Origin: Cunninghamella blakesleeana
Lineage: Eukaryota; Mucoromycota; Mucoromycetes; Mucorales; Cunninghamellaceae
Length of the DNA stretch: 64,000 nucleotides
Direction of reading: 5' to 3'
Assembly (NCBI GenBank): GCA_017871115.1
Contig: JAFCIZ010000005.1
Coordinates: 1,054,001-1,118,000 of the forward strand
Part shown: positions 1 to 12,804 of the stretch, piece after piece
How positions within the stretch are numbered: position 1 is the first letter of the stretch
Layout of the letters: each line of letters begins with the position of its first letter
Made by a program: the position numbers and the translations under genes
The notes under the pieces: model-generated
Told to the model about the DNA's origin: nothing
Databases searched by the model: none
The model's input: only the letters and a program-made list of their open reading frames with translations

Positions 1-68
1 ATTAAAAAAAAAAAATTTAAAAAAAAGGGCAGGTTATAATTCATTATTTATTTATTTATTTATTTTAG

Positions 69-764
69 TTATCTGCAGGTGGATCTTTAACAGACCCTGG
101 TATTCATGCAACATTAATCACCCCTATTTGTCCACACACTCTTTCGTTTCGACCAACTCTTGTGCCTGATTCTATGGAATTACGGATTTGTGTACCTTAT
201 AATTCAAGAAATACTGCTTGGGCTAGCTTTGATGGTCGTGGTCGTGTAGAAATAAAACGTAAGTTATATTATTATTATTATTATTATTATTAGAATTAAT
301 ATATATACATATTTAAAAAAATAGAGTAAATAAAATAATATATCTCATTTATTTATTTTAAAATGTAAATAGAGGGTGATCATGTTAAAGTAACGGCTTC
401 TAAATATCCATTCCCAACTGTAAGTCATATTTAAACTTTTAATAAGAATAATAAAATTAAGTTTGCAAGCTAAATATCAACATCTCTTTTTTACTACTGT
501 TAAAAATAGGTTTGTAAAGAAGATCAGGCTTCTGATTGGTTTAATTCACTACAAAAATGCTTACATTGGAATAAACGTGAACGTCAAAAATCATTTGCAG
601 TAGTGGAATCTAATAGCCGTAGAAGACCGTCATCACAATCACGTGGGTCGACAACACCAAGTTCAAGATCATCTTCAAATTCACTTAAAAATTTACCCAA
701 CTTTTCAATGACCCCTATGACACCTCATTCTACAACAGCATCTCATACAGCATCACATACGAAC

Positions 765-802
<38 letters not shown>

Positions 803-1148
803 AGATGGAAAACAACAACATAGTCCACCTAACACAGCTACGTCATCGTCATCTTCAGAATTTGGTTATGATGAAATATTTGGATTATTTAGTGATGATG
901 ATAAACGTAAACGACGTCATTCTATTAAATCAGAAACAGATGCTTCATCTATTAGTCACACTGATGGAAATAGTGATTCTAGTGGCAGCATTTATTTAGA
1001 ATCGGATTCAGAAGAGGATGAATTTAGCGATGATGGTGATAATGAGAGTGGAGATGAAGAAAAACCTGTAGTTACTTTTCAAGGGTGGACGGATACTGAA
1101 ATAGAAGATGCTCGCAGAAGAACTCGATTGGCAAAATTACAGCTTTGA
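69..1148 (+). CDS. NAD kinase, C-terminal part (5' truncated by the window edge)
   Basis: Makes NADP from NAD and ATP. Three exons are visible: 69-258, 373-419 and 510-1148, with GT-AG introns; the gene begins upstream, so bases 1-68 are intron. The first exon translates to SAGGSLTDPGIHATLITPIC followed by PHTLSFRPTLVPDS, the conserved core that ends the NAD kinase catalytic domain. The domain finishes around KCLHWNKRERQKSFA near base 600. What follows is an unusual tail of about 180 residues: basic and Ser/Pro-rich, then an uninterrupted Asn run, then an acidic stretch, ending in a short basic helix-like segment. The tail is probably disordered; its role is unknown. The gene converges on the secreted-protein gene at 1421-1984. 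The family call is firm; paralogue identity (Utr1-, Yef1- or Pos5-type) cannot be decided without the N-terminus. Confidence 0.9.
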
Positions 1149-1312
1149 TTGATTTATACATATATTTTCCTTTTTCATGTCTTTTTAATTTATATATTAT
1201 TATTTCAAATTTTATCATTAGTTTTATATGTAATATTTTTAATGTACTAGAGTTTTGTATTTTTTAAATCATCTTTTTCGTTTCTTTTTTTTTTTTTTTT
1301 TTTTTTAATAAC

Positions 1313-1338
1313 TAACAAACAAACAAACAAACAAACAA
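1313..1338. repeat. (AAAC)n microsatellite in a convergent intergenic space
   Basis: Roughly six tandem ACAA/AAAC units lie just after a long T run, in the 270 bp between the NAD kinase stop and the convergent secreted-protein stop. It is probably in the shared 3' UTR region. No coding potential is seen. Confidence 0.8.
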
Positions 1339-1420
1339 TAAATCTTACATTAAAATATTTTATTTCATCATTAAAAATAATTAAATAAATAAACATTTTT
1401 TTTTAAACTTGTATAAATTT

Positions 1421-1984
1421 TTATTTAGGTGTAGAAGATACGTTTACCGTATGAGATTTTGTATGAGTAAAACAAGAGGTAGACTTTGAAGGAGAATGTG
1501 TCTTAATGTTATTACTTTGATCTACATTATTACCAGGATTATTATTATGACTACCGTCTTCATTGTGGTTATTTTTATTATTTATACTATTTGGTTGACA
1601 TATTCCAGATTGACAAGTGCCATGTAAACTATTCGTTTTTTCAGAAGTGGTGGTAGTAGTAGTAGAAGAAGAAGAAGAAGATGACGATGATGATGATGAA
1701 AATAAAGAAGGAAAATATTGTGTAGATGTACAAAATGTGCCATTGGGTCTATTAGCTTTTAATAGCCTTGGTTCTTCATAAAATACCATAGTTCCAATAT
1801 TAAACATAATTTGACATGATAATCGGCAACTTTCAATATTATAAACAGGTGTTTCATATTCTTCACATTTTTCTTGTGAACGATCTTCAACGGATGGTAT
1901 TCGATATGTTGGTAATGCTTGGCTCATACAATTCAATTGAATCCATAAAAAATTAAGAAAAATAAAAAGTGATGATTGCTTCAT
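1421..1984 (-). CDS. small secreted Cys-containing, Ser/Asn-rich protein
   Basis: Single-exon ORF of 187 residues starting at ATG 1984-1982. It opens with a hydrophobic signal peptide (about residues 1-24, ending near MSQALP). The mature N-terminal half holds several cysteines (motifs KCEEYE, SCRLSC, NGTFC, GTCQSGIC) around a poly-Ser/Thr linker; the C-terminal half is low-complexity Asn/His/Ser with one more Cys. The NGTFC...GTCQSGIC arrangement resembles small disulfide modules of extracellular Cys-rich proteins, but I do not recognise a named fungal family. It is likely a cell-wall-associated or secreted protein. Codon and base use match the neighbours, with no sign of transfer. Confidence 0.65.
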   Translation of the reverse strand: MKQSSLFIFLNFLWIQLNCMSQALPTYRIPSVEDRSQEKCEEYETPVYNIESCRLSCQIMFNIGTMVFYEEPRLLKANRPNGTFCTSTQYFPSLFSSSSSSSSSSSSTTTTTTSEKTNSLHGTCQSGICQPNSINNKNNHNEDGSHNNNPGNNVDQSNNIKTHSPSKSTSCFTHTKSHTVNVSSTPK

Positions 1985-2056
1985 ATTTTTTTTAATATTT
2001 AGTGAAAATAAAAAAGTAAAAAAGAAGTAAAAAAAAAAGTATATAATTTATAAATG

Positions 2057-2090
<34 letters not shown>

Positions 2091-3584
2091 AAAAAAAAGG
2101 TCTTAAAAAAAATTATGCAAGGAGTCATACGTATCATAAAAATAAAATAATCACATCACTTTTTTTAGGTATTTTAATATCTTTTACGCAGTTTTTTCGA
2201 GATATAACAAAAAGATCCCTGCATACCTATTGTATAGTCTTTTTTTTTCATTTTTTATTTTTAAAAATATAACATTCATTCGGTCAACCATAGTTATTTT
2301 TTAAACATTGAACCATATGATCCATTTTAGTATAGTAAACATTTTTATTAGTATTATCAAATGATTGTTTTGACATCGTTCATTTCTAAACTTTTTTATT
2401 TATTTATTTTGGTATATAAAAACGATAAATCTTTAATCGTCGATTTATATGTATATCAAGGTTAACCTTTATCTTTCTTAATAAAAAAAACGATCCGATT
2501 TTTCGTTACATATACATATCTTGCATTACAGATAAGCATTTAAACTAAAATAACCTCAAGAGACATTATTCCTTATTGTTTTGTCAAAGCCGGTTTTTTC
2601 AAGAAATTCAAAAAATTGACAATAATAAAATAATAATAAATACATTTTTATTTACATAATAGTAAAATTATTTTACATATTACAGTAATCTCATTTAATA
2701 AATAGAATAGATTGAATAAATAGATTGATCGAGGGACTTTACCACGTATATATTATACGCACTGAGATTTTTTTGGGATTGTATAAAGAAAATTCACAAA
2801 CCAAACTTGCATACGTATACATATGTATATTTCATTGATTATTTGACGAGGCAAGATATGATTCCAATAGTAAATGATATTTTATTTTTAATATACTTTT
2901 TTTATATATAATTTTATACATAAATTAAAATAATACTAATATTTATTTGATTATTATATATTAACTTACTTATTTAACGATATCACCAAAAATTAAAAAT
3001 AAAATAAAAAAATTTAATAAAGAATAGAAGAATTAGAATGCATTTTATATATATATATATATTAATATTTTTTTTTTCTTTGTATTAAAAAAAATAAAAA
3101 AAGTTAGCAAGTTGATGTAGTTTTCTTAACTTTTACTCGATATTATTCTGAAACGGTAAATACCAATATGTAATAATAACATTGATTTATTCTATTTTTG
3201 TTATACAAATAATAATAATACATAGTTTCCCCATTCAAAAAAGTCTACATAGTGTTGATTTTAGTAAAACTCTATTTCATTTAGTGGAAAAAATAGAGCG
3301 GACTATACTTTTTAAGCTTTATTTTTATGGTCAATATTTTTTTTTTTTTCTCTTTCCTTTTTCTTTTACTTAATATAATAATTATATATTAATTTTTATA
3401 AACATAAATGATACTAATAGGTACTTGTAGACTAAGTCTACAGAGTTCTTTATTAGTGGTAAAATAATTATTTTATTAATTACTAAATGCTATATCATTA
3501 TTTTTATCGTTATTATTTACTAATATAAAAATATATTTATAATATATTATTTTTTAGTCAAAAAACGAAATATGCCATTTTTCC
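1985..3584. other. intergenic, AT-rich, no supported gene
   Basis: About 1.6 kb between the secreted-protein start (-) and the ABC transporter start (+), so it should hold two divergent promoters. It contains (TA)n tracts near 2055-2085 and 3040-3060 and many A/T homopolymers. ORFs here are short, start with non-ATG codons and look like T-rich noise. Confidence 0.6.
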
Positions 3585-6500
3585 ATGTCAGTTACGAATC
3601 AAAAAACACGAACTTATCATTCACTGGTTAACATCATCAACACACCTTTAAAAACTGTGAAAAATAAATTAAAGTAAATATAGAAAAAGAAGACACGTTA
3701 TATTTATTCTATAATTATAAAATTATTTTTAAATATAATCTCTACATTCTTTATCTTTTATATGTATATTAATACCTCTTTAGTTATCAACCAAAACAAC
3801 AGCCCTCTAGTATACTTCACTATGCAAGTAAACGTTGGAATAGTATTCAACATTGTAATAAGAGCAATATTAGCACATTTTCAATAAAAAATACTTTTTT
3901 AAAAAGCAATGGCCAACAACAACCTTTATCGTATAAATATTACATTGGATCTATGACTACTGTTATTATTGGATTAGGATTAAAGAATATATGGAAACCA
4001 CTTTATTGTGAACGATATTACCAACCCAACTCTAATAATAATACAGTATCATCATCACTTACAATAAAAGAATCCACACTTATGACACCAATGAAATCAG
4101 AGAAAGAAAAGCAAAAAAAGAAGAAAACCCATTCACTATGGCGTGATATATGGGATTTGATAAAACCAGATATTTTATTATTATTATGTATTGTGTTAAC
4201 AGCTATTGGTGCCGCCTTAGTTCATTTACAAACTCCTCTTATCACCGGTGATTTGATTAATGTATTAACGAAAAGTGTCAACGCAACTACTGCTAATTTA
4301 TCCTTATCAATGAGTCAATTAAATGGACCCGCTATGAAACTATTTTCCCTTTTATCTTTACAAGGTTTATTAACATTTGCCCATATTACTTTGGTCTCTT
4401 CCTTTGGTGAAAAAGTAGCTGAAAGATTACGTGCAAAATTATTTTCGGCCATTGTGCAACAAGATATGTCCTTTTTTGACAGCCATCAAAGTGGCGAATT
4501 GGTTGGAAGACTTACTACGGATGTTGCTGAATTTAAGGTATTATTTATATAATAAATAAATAAATAAGAAGTGTTTATTGTTCTGATTTTTTTTTTTTCC
4601 TTTTCTTGAATTCATTTTATTTTTTAGAGCACATTTAAACAATTAGTTACTCTTGGATTAAAATCAGTTACTCAAACCTTAGGTTCTGCTGTTCATTTAT
4701 TTCAAATCTCATCTTCATTAACGTTTACTATGCTTGGTACAATGCCTATTTTATATATCTTACTTAATGTATATGGTGCTTATTTACGTCAGTTATCCAA
4801 ACATAATAAAATATTGGATGGAATTTCTACAGGCATAGCTGGTGAAGTAAGTCTAACGTTTTATATATTAAATATATATCAAATGTATAAATAATGTAAT
4901 TTATATTTATTTCTTTTACTTCTTTTTTTTTTCCTTTTGTTTTGGTTTAAAAAAAAAGGTGATTTCGAGTATGCGTACTGTTAGAGCTTTTGCTTCTGAA
5001 GAAAGAGAAATGGAACATTACGGTGATGCTTGTCATCAACTTTCAAAGGCTAATCAATATATGGGCTTTCACATTGGCTTATTCCAAGGTAATATTATAA
5101 TAATAGTACATGAATAGATAAAAAAAAATGTTAAAAAAGTAATTAGCTATTAAACCTTATTTTATTTTTTTAATTGTTATTATTATTACTATTATCAATT
5201 AGGATTAACTAATATATCCATTGGTTGTATGATTTTAACGGTTTTATACTATGGTGGATCACTTGTTGTGCGCAATGAACTTAGTAGTGGTGATTTAATG
5301 TCCTATATGCTTTCAACTCAAACAGCTCAACAATCATTAGTCTCTCTTGGTGTACTTTTTGGTCAAACAATTAAAGCACATGCCTCAGCATCACGTGTTT
5401 TTGAATTCATCCATCAATATCCTAATGTTCCTTTGCATGGTGGATCTATCTTGCTTAACGTGAATGGTGATGTTCAGTTTGAAAATATTCATTTCAGTTA
5501 CCCCGGAAGACCTGACCATCAAGTATTAAATGATTTTAATTTGATAATTCCTTCTGGTACTACTGTTGCACTTTGTGGACATTCTGGTAAATTATATATT
5601 ACATGGCAAACAAAATCTAAAAGGAAAAGGCAAATCCTAGTTTATATATTTACTATTTTTTTATTATTATATTTTACTATATTTTATTTCATGATAATAG
5701 GATCAGGAAAATCAACCATTGGTTCTTTATTGGAAAGATTCTATGAACCAACTAGTGGACATATTTATTTAGACGGCCATGATTTATCAACTTTAGATCC
5801 TTCATGGCTAAGGCACCATATTGGGTATATTAATCAAGGTATATATAGATATAAATCGAAAAAGAAAAATAAATAAAATAAAATTACATCATATTAATCT
5901 TATTTTACATTACTCTCTTCTTTACCTTTACCTTTTTAGAACCTATATTATTTGCGACATCTATATTAGAAAACATTCGTTATGGTCGACCAGATGCTAC
6001 TGTTGAAGAAGTACGTGAAGCAGCTAGACAAGCAAATGCAGAAATATTTATTGAAACTTTTCCTGATGGCTATGATACTGTTGTTGGTGAACGAGGTGCA
6101 TCTTTATCAGGTGGCCAAAAACAGAGAATTGCCATTGCTAGAGCTCTACTCAAAAACCCAAAGGTATAGTTGTATAATTATATTTAAAAATTTAAAGTAA
6201 TTTAAGAAATTCCTATATTTATTAGTATTAAACTATTTTATGTCGATTTTTATTTTTAGATTCTTATATTGGATGAAGCAACATCAGCTTTAGATAGTAA
6301 GTCTCTTTTTTTAGTTTTAATTTTATTATATTTTTTTACTCTCTATTATTTATATTATATATATACTCATTTGCTATTTACTTTTTTTAACAGCGAAATC
6401 TGAAAAATTAGTTCAAGATGCTCTAGATAAACTAATGCAAGGTAGATCAGTATTGGTGATAGCTCATAGATTAAATTCAATTCGTAAAGCTGATTTAATT

Positions 6501-6696
6501 GTTGTTATGGGTAGAATACAAGGCAACATTGTCGAAAAAGGTAAATAGATTGATACAAATAGACACTAATATAGATAATAATACTAATAATAATACATGA
6601 TTATATGTTAATATAGGCACACACGATGAGCTGATGGCCAATAAATCAGTATATTATCAATTTTATAACAATCTTTTGAGCGAAGAACAATTTTAG
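3585..6696 (+). CDS. mitochondrial half-size ABC transporter, ABCB8-like
   Basis: Ten exons: 3585-3673, 3784-4537, 4628-4846, 4959-5088, 5203-5586, 5701-5838, 5940-6163, 6260-6296, 6394-6540, 6617-6696, giving 733 residues. The start was chosen because the first exon ([13 protein letters not shown]) plus the start of exon 2 reads as a basic, Ser/Asn-rich mitochondrial presequence; the next in-frame ATG (3953) would remove it. A six-helix membrane domain ([47 protein letters not shown]) is followed by one ATPase domain: Walker A GHSGSGKST near residues 522-530, signature LSGGQKQR near 627, Walker [13 protein letters not shown] near 647, and an AHR switch histidine. Motifs match the ABCB8 branch of the mitochondrial half-transporters (inner membrane). 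The substrate is unknown here; in animals ABCB8 affects iron export and potassium flux. The other options are Mdl1/ABCB10. Confidence 0.92.
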
Positions 6697-8618
6697 AATA
6701 ATTATGAAATGTATATATAGATTTTTTTATTTCTTTTAAAAATGCAAAAATAATAAATATAATATTTTTATTAATCAATATTTAATAAAAATAAATTTTG
6801 TATTTTATTTACCATGATATATCAAAGAAAAAAGAAAAGAAAAGAAAAATAGAGCTTATTTATAACTTGATCAATAATTTTGTAGAATATAATGCCTCAA
6901 TTGCCTAAATAGATATATACTGAAGAGTATTTTGATTCTATTCATTGTTAAGATTTAGTTAAATCTCCTATACTTAGACAAATCACATAAATAGCTTTTA
7001 TCATATTAATGTATATGCATGTATATTTTTCCTTATTATATTTTATATTTTTATCCTATTATATTTTATATATTTCATTGTAACCTACTCTATAATGGTC
7101 CTTTTTATACTTGTCATTGGTATTTTAATTTAAATTGGTTTAGTAAAAAGAAATGCAGTTTTTATTTCATTTTTGAAATTTCAATTTTTAATTTTAAACT
7201 TTTTTATTATTATAAATAATTTTCTTGTTAAAAACGCGAAAAATATTACTTATATAATCGGATTCTTTACTTTAGTATTGTCAGTTATTTTCTAGTATTA
7301 ATTTATTTTGTTTTAAAATTACATCGTTGAACACCATCCGATTATATATTTTATTTTAATTTATCCAAAGTTGTACTTACTTATAAAAGGAACTGGTTCT
7401 CACTCTCAATCAAATAATACTCTAAACTAATTACCTTATTAAATTCATAAAAGGAAATTATATTTTCTAAACAGCTCTAAAAATCTATAATGTTATTTGT
7501 TTAAAATAAAAATCACTCTTAATATATTGGAAAATAATACAAAGAAAAACTAAGAGGTAAAAAGAAAAGATGTAGAAGTAATTTGGGACATCGAGATCTG
7601 ACCCTGTTTTTATATTCATTGTTTTTATTATTATTAATAAAACTGTTGTCAAAAAGGAGCAAAATAAACCGCTCATTTACACCTAAAAAAATAGAAGAAA
7701 GTGCACTAACCATTGAAGAAATGGAACGAAATACTCGTCGCCGTATTATTACCAGAAATATGGTAATAGCTATGGTAGTTTAACTTTTAACAATCTAAAT
7801 ATCTATTACTTTTCACCGATCATCAACATCCAAAGAAGAAAATAATGACAATCAAACACAAGTTTGGATTATGGAACTCCTGTTATAATTCAATAATCAC
7901 CAACTTTTGTGTATATCAGTAATGATAAAAATCAACATCAATATAATGGAAATGAAGTCGATTAATAATAATAGAATTCGTTTAGAAACAATTATATTTT
8001 ATATTTTTTTATATAATATATATATATATATATATTTATTGGTATACTGACTTGCACATTATTATTATTTTTTTTGTTTTTTTGAAAAAGTAAAAGATTA
8101 CTACTATTACTATCATTTCCAATAAAACAAAAAATAGTATTATATCTGCAATTTAATAACTAACAATAGAATAAATAAACAACAACCTCTCTTATATATT
8201 CCATGTACATTATTTATCATCAATATATATACAATTTTTACAATCGCCACATACAGCCGAATTTTTTATTTAAACTTTTTTGTGCCAGTGGTATATTTAA
8301 GTTACAGTGTTACACAGGATGTGATCTTAAGGAAAGAAGTTCCAAAAATGGAAATTTAAAGCAATGGATAGCATTTATTATTATAAAATAACTATATCTG
8401 TTCGTTTTTTTTCTATACTTTGTATATTACCTTGGTATCTTGGTATAAAATTGATTCAACGCCGAGTACTCTTGGCTTAAGATTACTTTATTTAAGTTCA
8501 GATTTTTTTTAATTTTTAAATTTTCAACTTTTCTTTTTAAATCATAATTTTATTTATTTCTATTCCATTTATCTCTCCCTTTGTTTTTTTTTCTCTTTAT
8601 AAAAAAAAATAAAACACT
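6697..8618. other. intergenic, AT-rich, with one doubtful ORF
   Basis: About 1.9 kb between the ABC transporter and subtilisin genes. Apart from the candidate ORF at 7576-7785 I see only AT-rich sequence, a (TA)n tract near 8015-8035, and a pyrimidine-rich stretch (about 8515-8600) just before the subtilisin start codon that probably belongs to its promoter. Confidence 0.6.
7576..7785 (+). pseudogene. possible fragment of a membrane-anchored protein, unrecognised
   Basis: An open stretch reads as a hydrophobic segment (LTLFLYSLFLLLLIKLL) then a basic, well-mixed sequence (ESALTIEEMERNTRRRIITRNM) before a possible donor GTAATA at 7759. No ATG precedes it; it would need an upstream exon joined at the AG at 7574-7575, and none is obvious. 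The composition after the hydrophobic part is more protein-like than the surrounding noise. It may be a decayed gene or an internal exon whose partners I cannot place. Confidence 0.2.
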
Positions 8619-10379
8619 ATGAAACAAATTATTATAAGTGTTGCATTATTATTGACAGGGTTTGCTCATAGTTTACCTACGACCTCAACACCATTTATTG
8701 ATTTAAAACCTGAAACTGAATTAGCTCCTCTTCATTCATCTTCTCGTTCAGATCTAATTCAAGATTCCTATATTGTAGTTTTAAAAGATCATTTAAACGA
8801 TATTCATTTACAAGATCACGCTTTATGGATAACTAATCTTGTCAAAGAAGCTTCACCTTTCATAAATTGGTTACACCCTAAAGAAGATAGCTATGGTATT
8901 AAACATGTTTATGACACTCCTTCTTTCAAAGGTTATTCTGGAAAATTTGATAAAGATATGCTTCAAGCCATTCGTACTTCAGAAGATGTAAGTTTTTATT
9001 TGTATTTTTGTATATATATTTATATGATACTTTTTTTAAATAATAATAACAATTGTAATAATAATAATGGAAATCAAATCATTATATCTTGTTTATTCTT
9101 TTTATATCATTTGTATCTCTTATTTATTTATTTAATAGGTTGCATATGTAGAAAATGATGGTATTGCTTATCTTTCGTCCGTGGAAAAAAACGCACCATG
9201 GGGAATATCAAGAATCTCACAACGCAAAACTTTAAAAATCAATAATTTTAATAAATATTATTATGACGAAACAACTGCGGGAGAAGGTGTGAAAATATAT
9301 GTCCTTGATACGGGGATTAATATAGAACACGTTGATTTCGAAGGAAGAGCAATTTGGGGTAAGAATTTTGTACCAAATGAACCAGAAGATGACTTACATG
9401 GCCATGGAAGCCACGTGTCAGGTACAGCAGCTGGTAAGAAGTATGGAGTTGCAAAAAAAGCACAATTAGTCGCTGTCAAAGCTATGAATAAGAATGGTGA
9501 AGGGGGAATTAGTAAAGTGATTAAAAGTCTTGATTGGATTATTGAATCTCATTTAAAGGATGTTCAACAACAACAACAACAAAATCAAACTTCCACTTCA
9601 TTTAAAGGGTCTGTTATTAACATATCTTTGGGTTATGAATTTTCTAAATCTTTGAATGCTGCTGTTAATAGTGCCGTAGAAGCTGGTCTTCATGTTGCTG
9701 TTGCTGCTGGTAAATATGTATATTCCTTTTATATATATACAGTATTATACGAAATTCAATAGTTTAAAAATAAAGGAATAAAAAACGGATAATACTCACT
9801 ATATTTTTTATTTTGATATTATATTTTATGTTAAATAGGGAATGAAAATGAACCAGCTTGTAATAGTAGTCCATCATCGGCTGAATTACCTATCATTGTT
9901 GGTGCTTCTACTATTGATGATGAAAGAGCTTTTTTCTCTAACTATGGTAAATGTGTTGATGTTTTTAGTCCAGTAAGTTATTTATATATATCATAAAAAG
10001 AGAAGATAATCAAGAAACAAATATATTATTTTATTTTTTTGACTGATGATTGAATGGTATTTCTTTCTTTCTTTATTTCTTTCTTTTTTAGGGACATAGA
10101 ATAGAATCTGCTTGGATAGGAAATAAATATGCAACACTTATTGGATCAGGTACATCTATGGCAGCACCTCATGTTGCTGGGTTAGCTGCCTATTTATTAA
10201 GTCAAACCGATCATGGTATGAGTCCTAAAGAAATGAAAGAAAAAATCAAAAGTTTAGCCACAAAAGATATTTTGAAAAATATTGGCGAAGAGTCTCCTAA
10301 TTTATTAATTTACAATGGGTATGAACATAAGGATCAATTTAAATCTATTTTTAAAGATACTTTTGGTAGTGATTATTAA
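8619..10379 (+). CDS. secreted subtilisin-like serine protease (S8, proteinase K type)
   Basis: Four exons: 8619-8987, 9139-9709, 9839-9972, 10092-10379, 453 residues. Order: signal peptide (MKQIIISVALLLTGFAHS), an I9 inhibitor propeptide (DSYIVVLKDHLND onward, to about residue 130), then the S8 domain. The catalytic residues are present: Asp180 in VLDTGINIEHVD, His212 in HGHGSHVSG, Ser380 in GTSMAAPHVAG, with oxyanion Asn315 in AAGNENEPAC. It should therefore be synthesised as a zymogen and act outside the cell or in the vacuole, either in nutrition or as a cerevisin-like vacuolar protease. An Asn/Gln-rich insertion sits near residue 260. Exon 1 starts just after an upstream polypyrimidine tract. 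Confidence 0.95.
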
Positions 10380-11083
10380 AAAAAAAGCATTATATTGATA
10401 TACATATATATAAAAGGAATAGTTATATTTAATCAGTAATATATTTACAAATATTTTTATATAAAATAATAATAATTTAAATAGTAAATAACAATAAAAA
10501 CAATAACTTATTATCGTAGAATTATATTCATTTAATATTATATAATTTCATTTTGATATTTTTAAAGGTTCATATGTATATCTTATGCTACAGTATAGAT
10601 AAAATAGCATGCTTCTTTCATGTAAAATAAATACAAAGCTATAAAATTACATCAATTTCAATGCTATATTCCATTATTTTTATTTTATTATATTTAAAAT
10701 TTAATACTGAATAAACATAAAAGTAAAATATATCTATTTTTAAATATTCAAACATCATGGTTAAATTAAGCTTGGTTATACATCCAGGTTCAATCGTTGT
10801 AAGGATAAAAAGTAAAAAATAAAAAGTGCAATAGTAATACTATAAAAGTAAAATTATTAACAAATGCGAGAATAGAATTAAAGTGCCGCTATAATTTCTT
10901 TTAAAAAAAGCATAAAAAACTTTGGCCAACTTTTTTTCACTTTTTTACTTTTTTTTTTTCTCATAAAAAATTAAAAGTTACCACACTCATTATTTTTTTT
11001 AAAAAAGAAAGTAATCAAATAAATATATATTAACAATCTTCGACAATTTATAAACTATTATTTATCATTTGGTCATAAGTGAA
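10380..11083. other. intergenic, no gene seen
   Basis: About 700 bp of AT-rich DNA between two genes on the same strand. It holds the subtilisin 3' end and the promoter of the next gene, with T-rich tracts at about 10930-10970. Confidence 0.6.
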
Positions 11084-12530
11084 ATGGGATCATTCGATGA
11101 TTTTATTCAGCATATTATCCGTGGGTATGAAGATGGTTCTCAAACTATAAAGCGATCACTGGATACAACGTTTGAAAATTCCAAACAATATTTACAAGAA
11201 CAAAAAGAATATTTTGAACATGTGAAAACAAAGCAATTAGAAAATTTAAAAAGTCTTGAAGAAGAACAAAAAAAGGTATGGGGCAATACATTTCAACAAT
11301 TGCAAACGGAGTATATAAAAACAGTGGATCTACAAAAACATAACTTGGGTCAACTCATTCAACAATTTCAAGTTCAACAACAACAACAACAAGAGCAATG
11401 TATAAATACTTTGGTAAACATGAGACCACTTTATTATCTTAATTCAATGGAAGAGAAACTATTTGAATCAAAAAAAAGTATGCAAGAATGTGTTGAAAAA
11501 TTAAAAATATCAACACAACTTAAATATCAACAACTACTACATCTTGCTAACAACGATAATAATAGCAATAATGAAAGTGAGCAACAACAACGACAACAAG
11601 AAACAGAAATTCAAAATAGCAATACTGCTGATGGTGATAATGGAGAGTATAGTGCAAAAAAAGGAGCAGTATCTGTAGGTGTTCAATGTGATCTTATTAA
11701 ACCAAATCAAAATAATATGAATAGTAATCTCAATGTCAATGATGGCATTATTGTATATAGTAACTATCCAACGCAAACATATGAATCAATGAATAATAAA
11801 TTATCGAAAATTGAAGATTTTTATAGTTATACTTCAGAATTATTTTGGGACGAAAGCACTTACGATAATCCTCCTCCATGTGATAATGCTATTCTCGATT
11901 ACGATGTCTCTTTACGGTGTGGAAATAGTTACAATTATAATGAATTTTCTCCAGCTCATCCTGTAGATTTTTACTGGCGTAACGACCCACCTATCTCCAG
12001 GGACCGTGAAGGAATTTATGAGAATACAAGCAATGATAACGATTATATTGAAGATATCTATGGAAATGAAAACGCAGATGACTATTATATGACTGAAGTT
12101 TATGAAAGTGATCAGCTAGTTTCAAAACATAATGCACTTGTAAATGAAACTGAAAAATACCAAGAAGGTAATGATGAAAACTGTCATGACTCTGGTGAAT
12201 ACTCTTCTAATTATTCTTCAGAAAAAGAATATGATGGTAATTATAATAAGAATAATATACATATTGCGAGAAGGGGGTATTGAAAAAATAACCCATTTAG
12301 CTCAATACGAAAATGAAAGCCTAATTATTTTTTTTATTAATATTTATTTATTTGTTTATTTATTTACAAAATATACAGTCATTTACAATATTCTTGAAGA
12401 ATCTATTGAAGCAAATAATGGTAACGATATTGAAAATGAAAACTCAACTGAAGACTTTGACATGGATGAAAAAAAGGATCAAGTACAAGATAAAAATAAT
12501 AAAAATAATGATGATTGGGAAATCCTATAA
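11084..12530 (+). CDS. coiled-coil acidic orphan with a C-terminal AIM/LIR-like WEIL tail
   Basis: I do not recognise a family. Proposed exons are 11084-12236 and 12379-12530 (434 residues); the intron (donor GTAATT, acceptor ATACAG) is needed to join two reading frames, and a donor at 12168 would also keep frame, so the junction is uncertain. ATG 11084 is used because the in-frame codon at 11069 is TTG. Residues 1-120 form an amphipathic, Gln/Glu/Lys-rich helical region (FDDFIQHIIRGYEDGSQTIK onward), probably coiled coil. The middle is Asn-rich; the end is highly acidic and rich in Tyr. The protein terminates NNDDWEIL-stop: an aromatic-x-x-aliphatic motif preceded by Asp at the extreme C-terminus, as in the Atg8-interacting motifs of yeast Atg19 and Atg34. 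The orphan at 13959-14708 has the same ending. An autophagy adaptor role is inference only. Confidence 0.6.
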
Positions 12531-12804
12531 ATTTTTATTTTTATAGTAACAATAATAAGAATATATTAATTAATTATTAAATAATTCCATGTGGCGATAG
12601 TAATTTTACTAATCATAATCATAATAAAAGAACCATTATTTTACTCAATTTACCAAAGTAAAAAAAAAAGTACATTTCCATTTTTACATTAGGAAGCGGC
12701 GGAGATAGATTTAATTTTAATTTCCTTTTTAAAAAAGTTCACTTTTTTTTTCGCTCTACTTTTCTTTTCCTTTTTACTTCGCCCTATATATTATAATAAT
12801 AATA

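Noticed and set aside
10775..10805. tRNA-like B-box (GGTTCAATCG)
   Set aside because: No matching T-stem, A-box or acceptor stem around it.
11069..11083. Start of the coiled-coil orphan at 11069
   Set aside because: The codon is TTG; the first in-frame ATG is 11084.
12144..12378. Separate small gene starting at 12144
   Set aside because: Its first part overlaps the orphan exon out of frame and its middle is intron-like T-rich sequence; only the end (12379-12530) is kept as a second exon.
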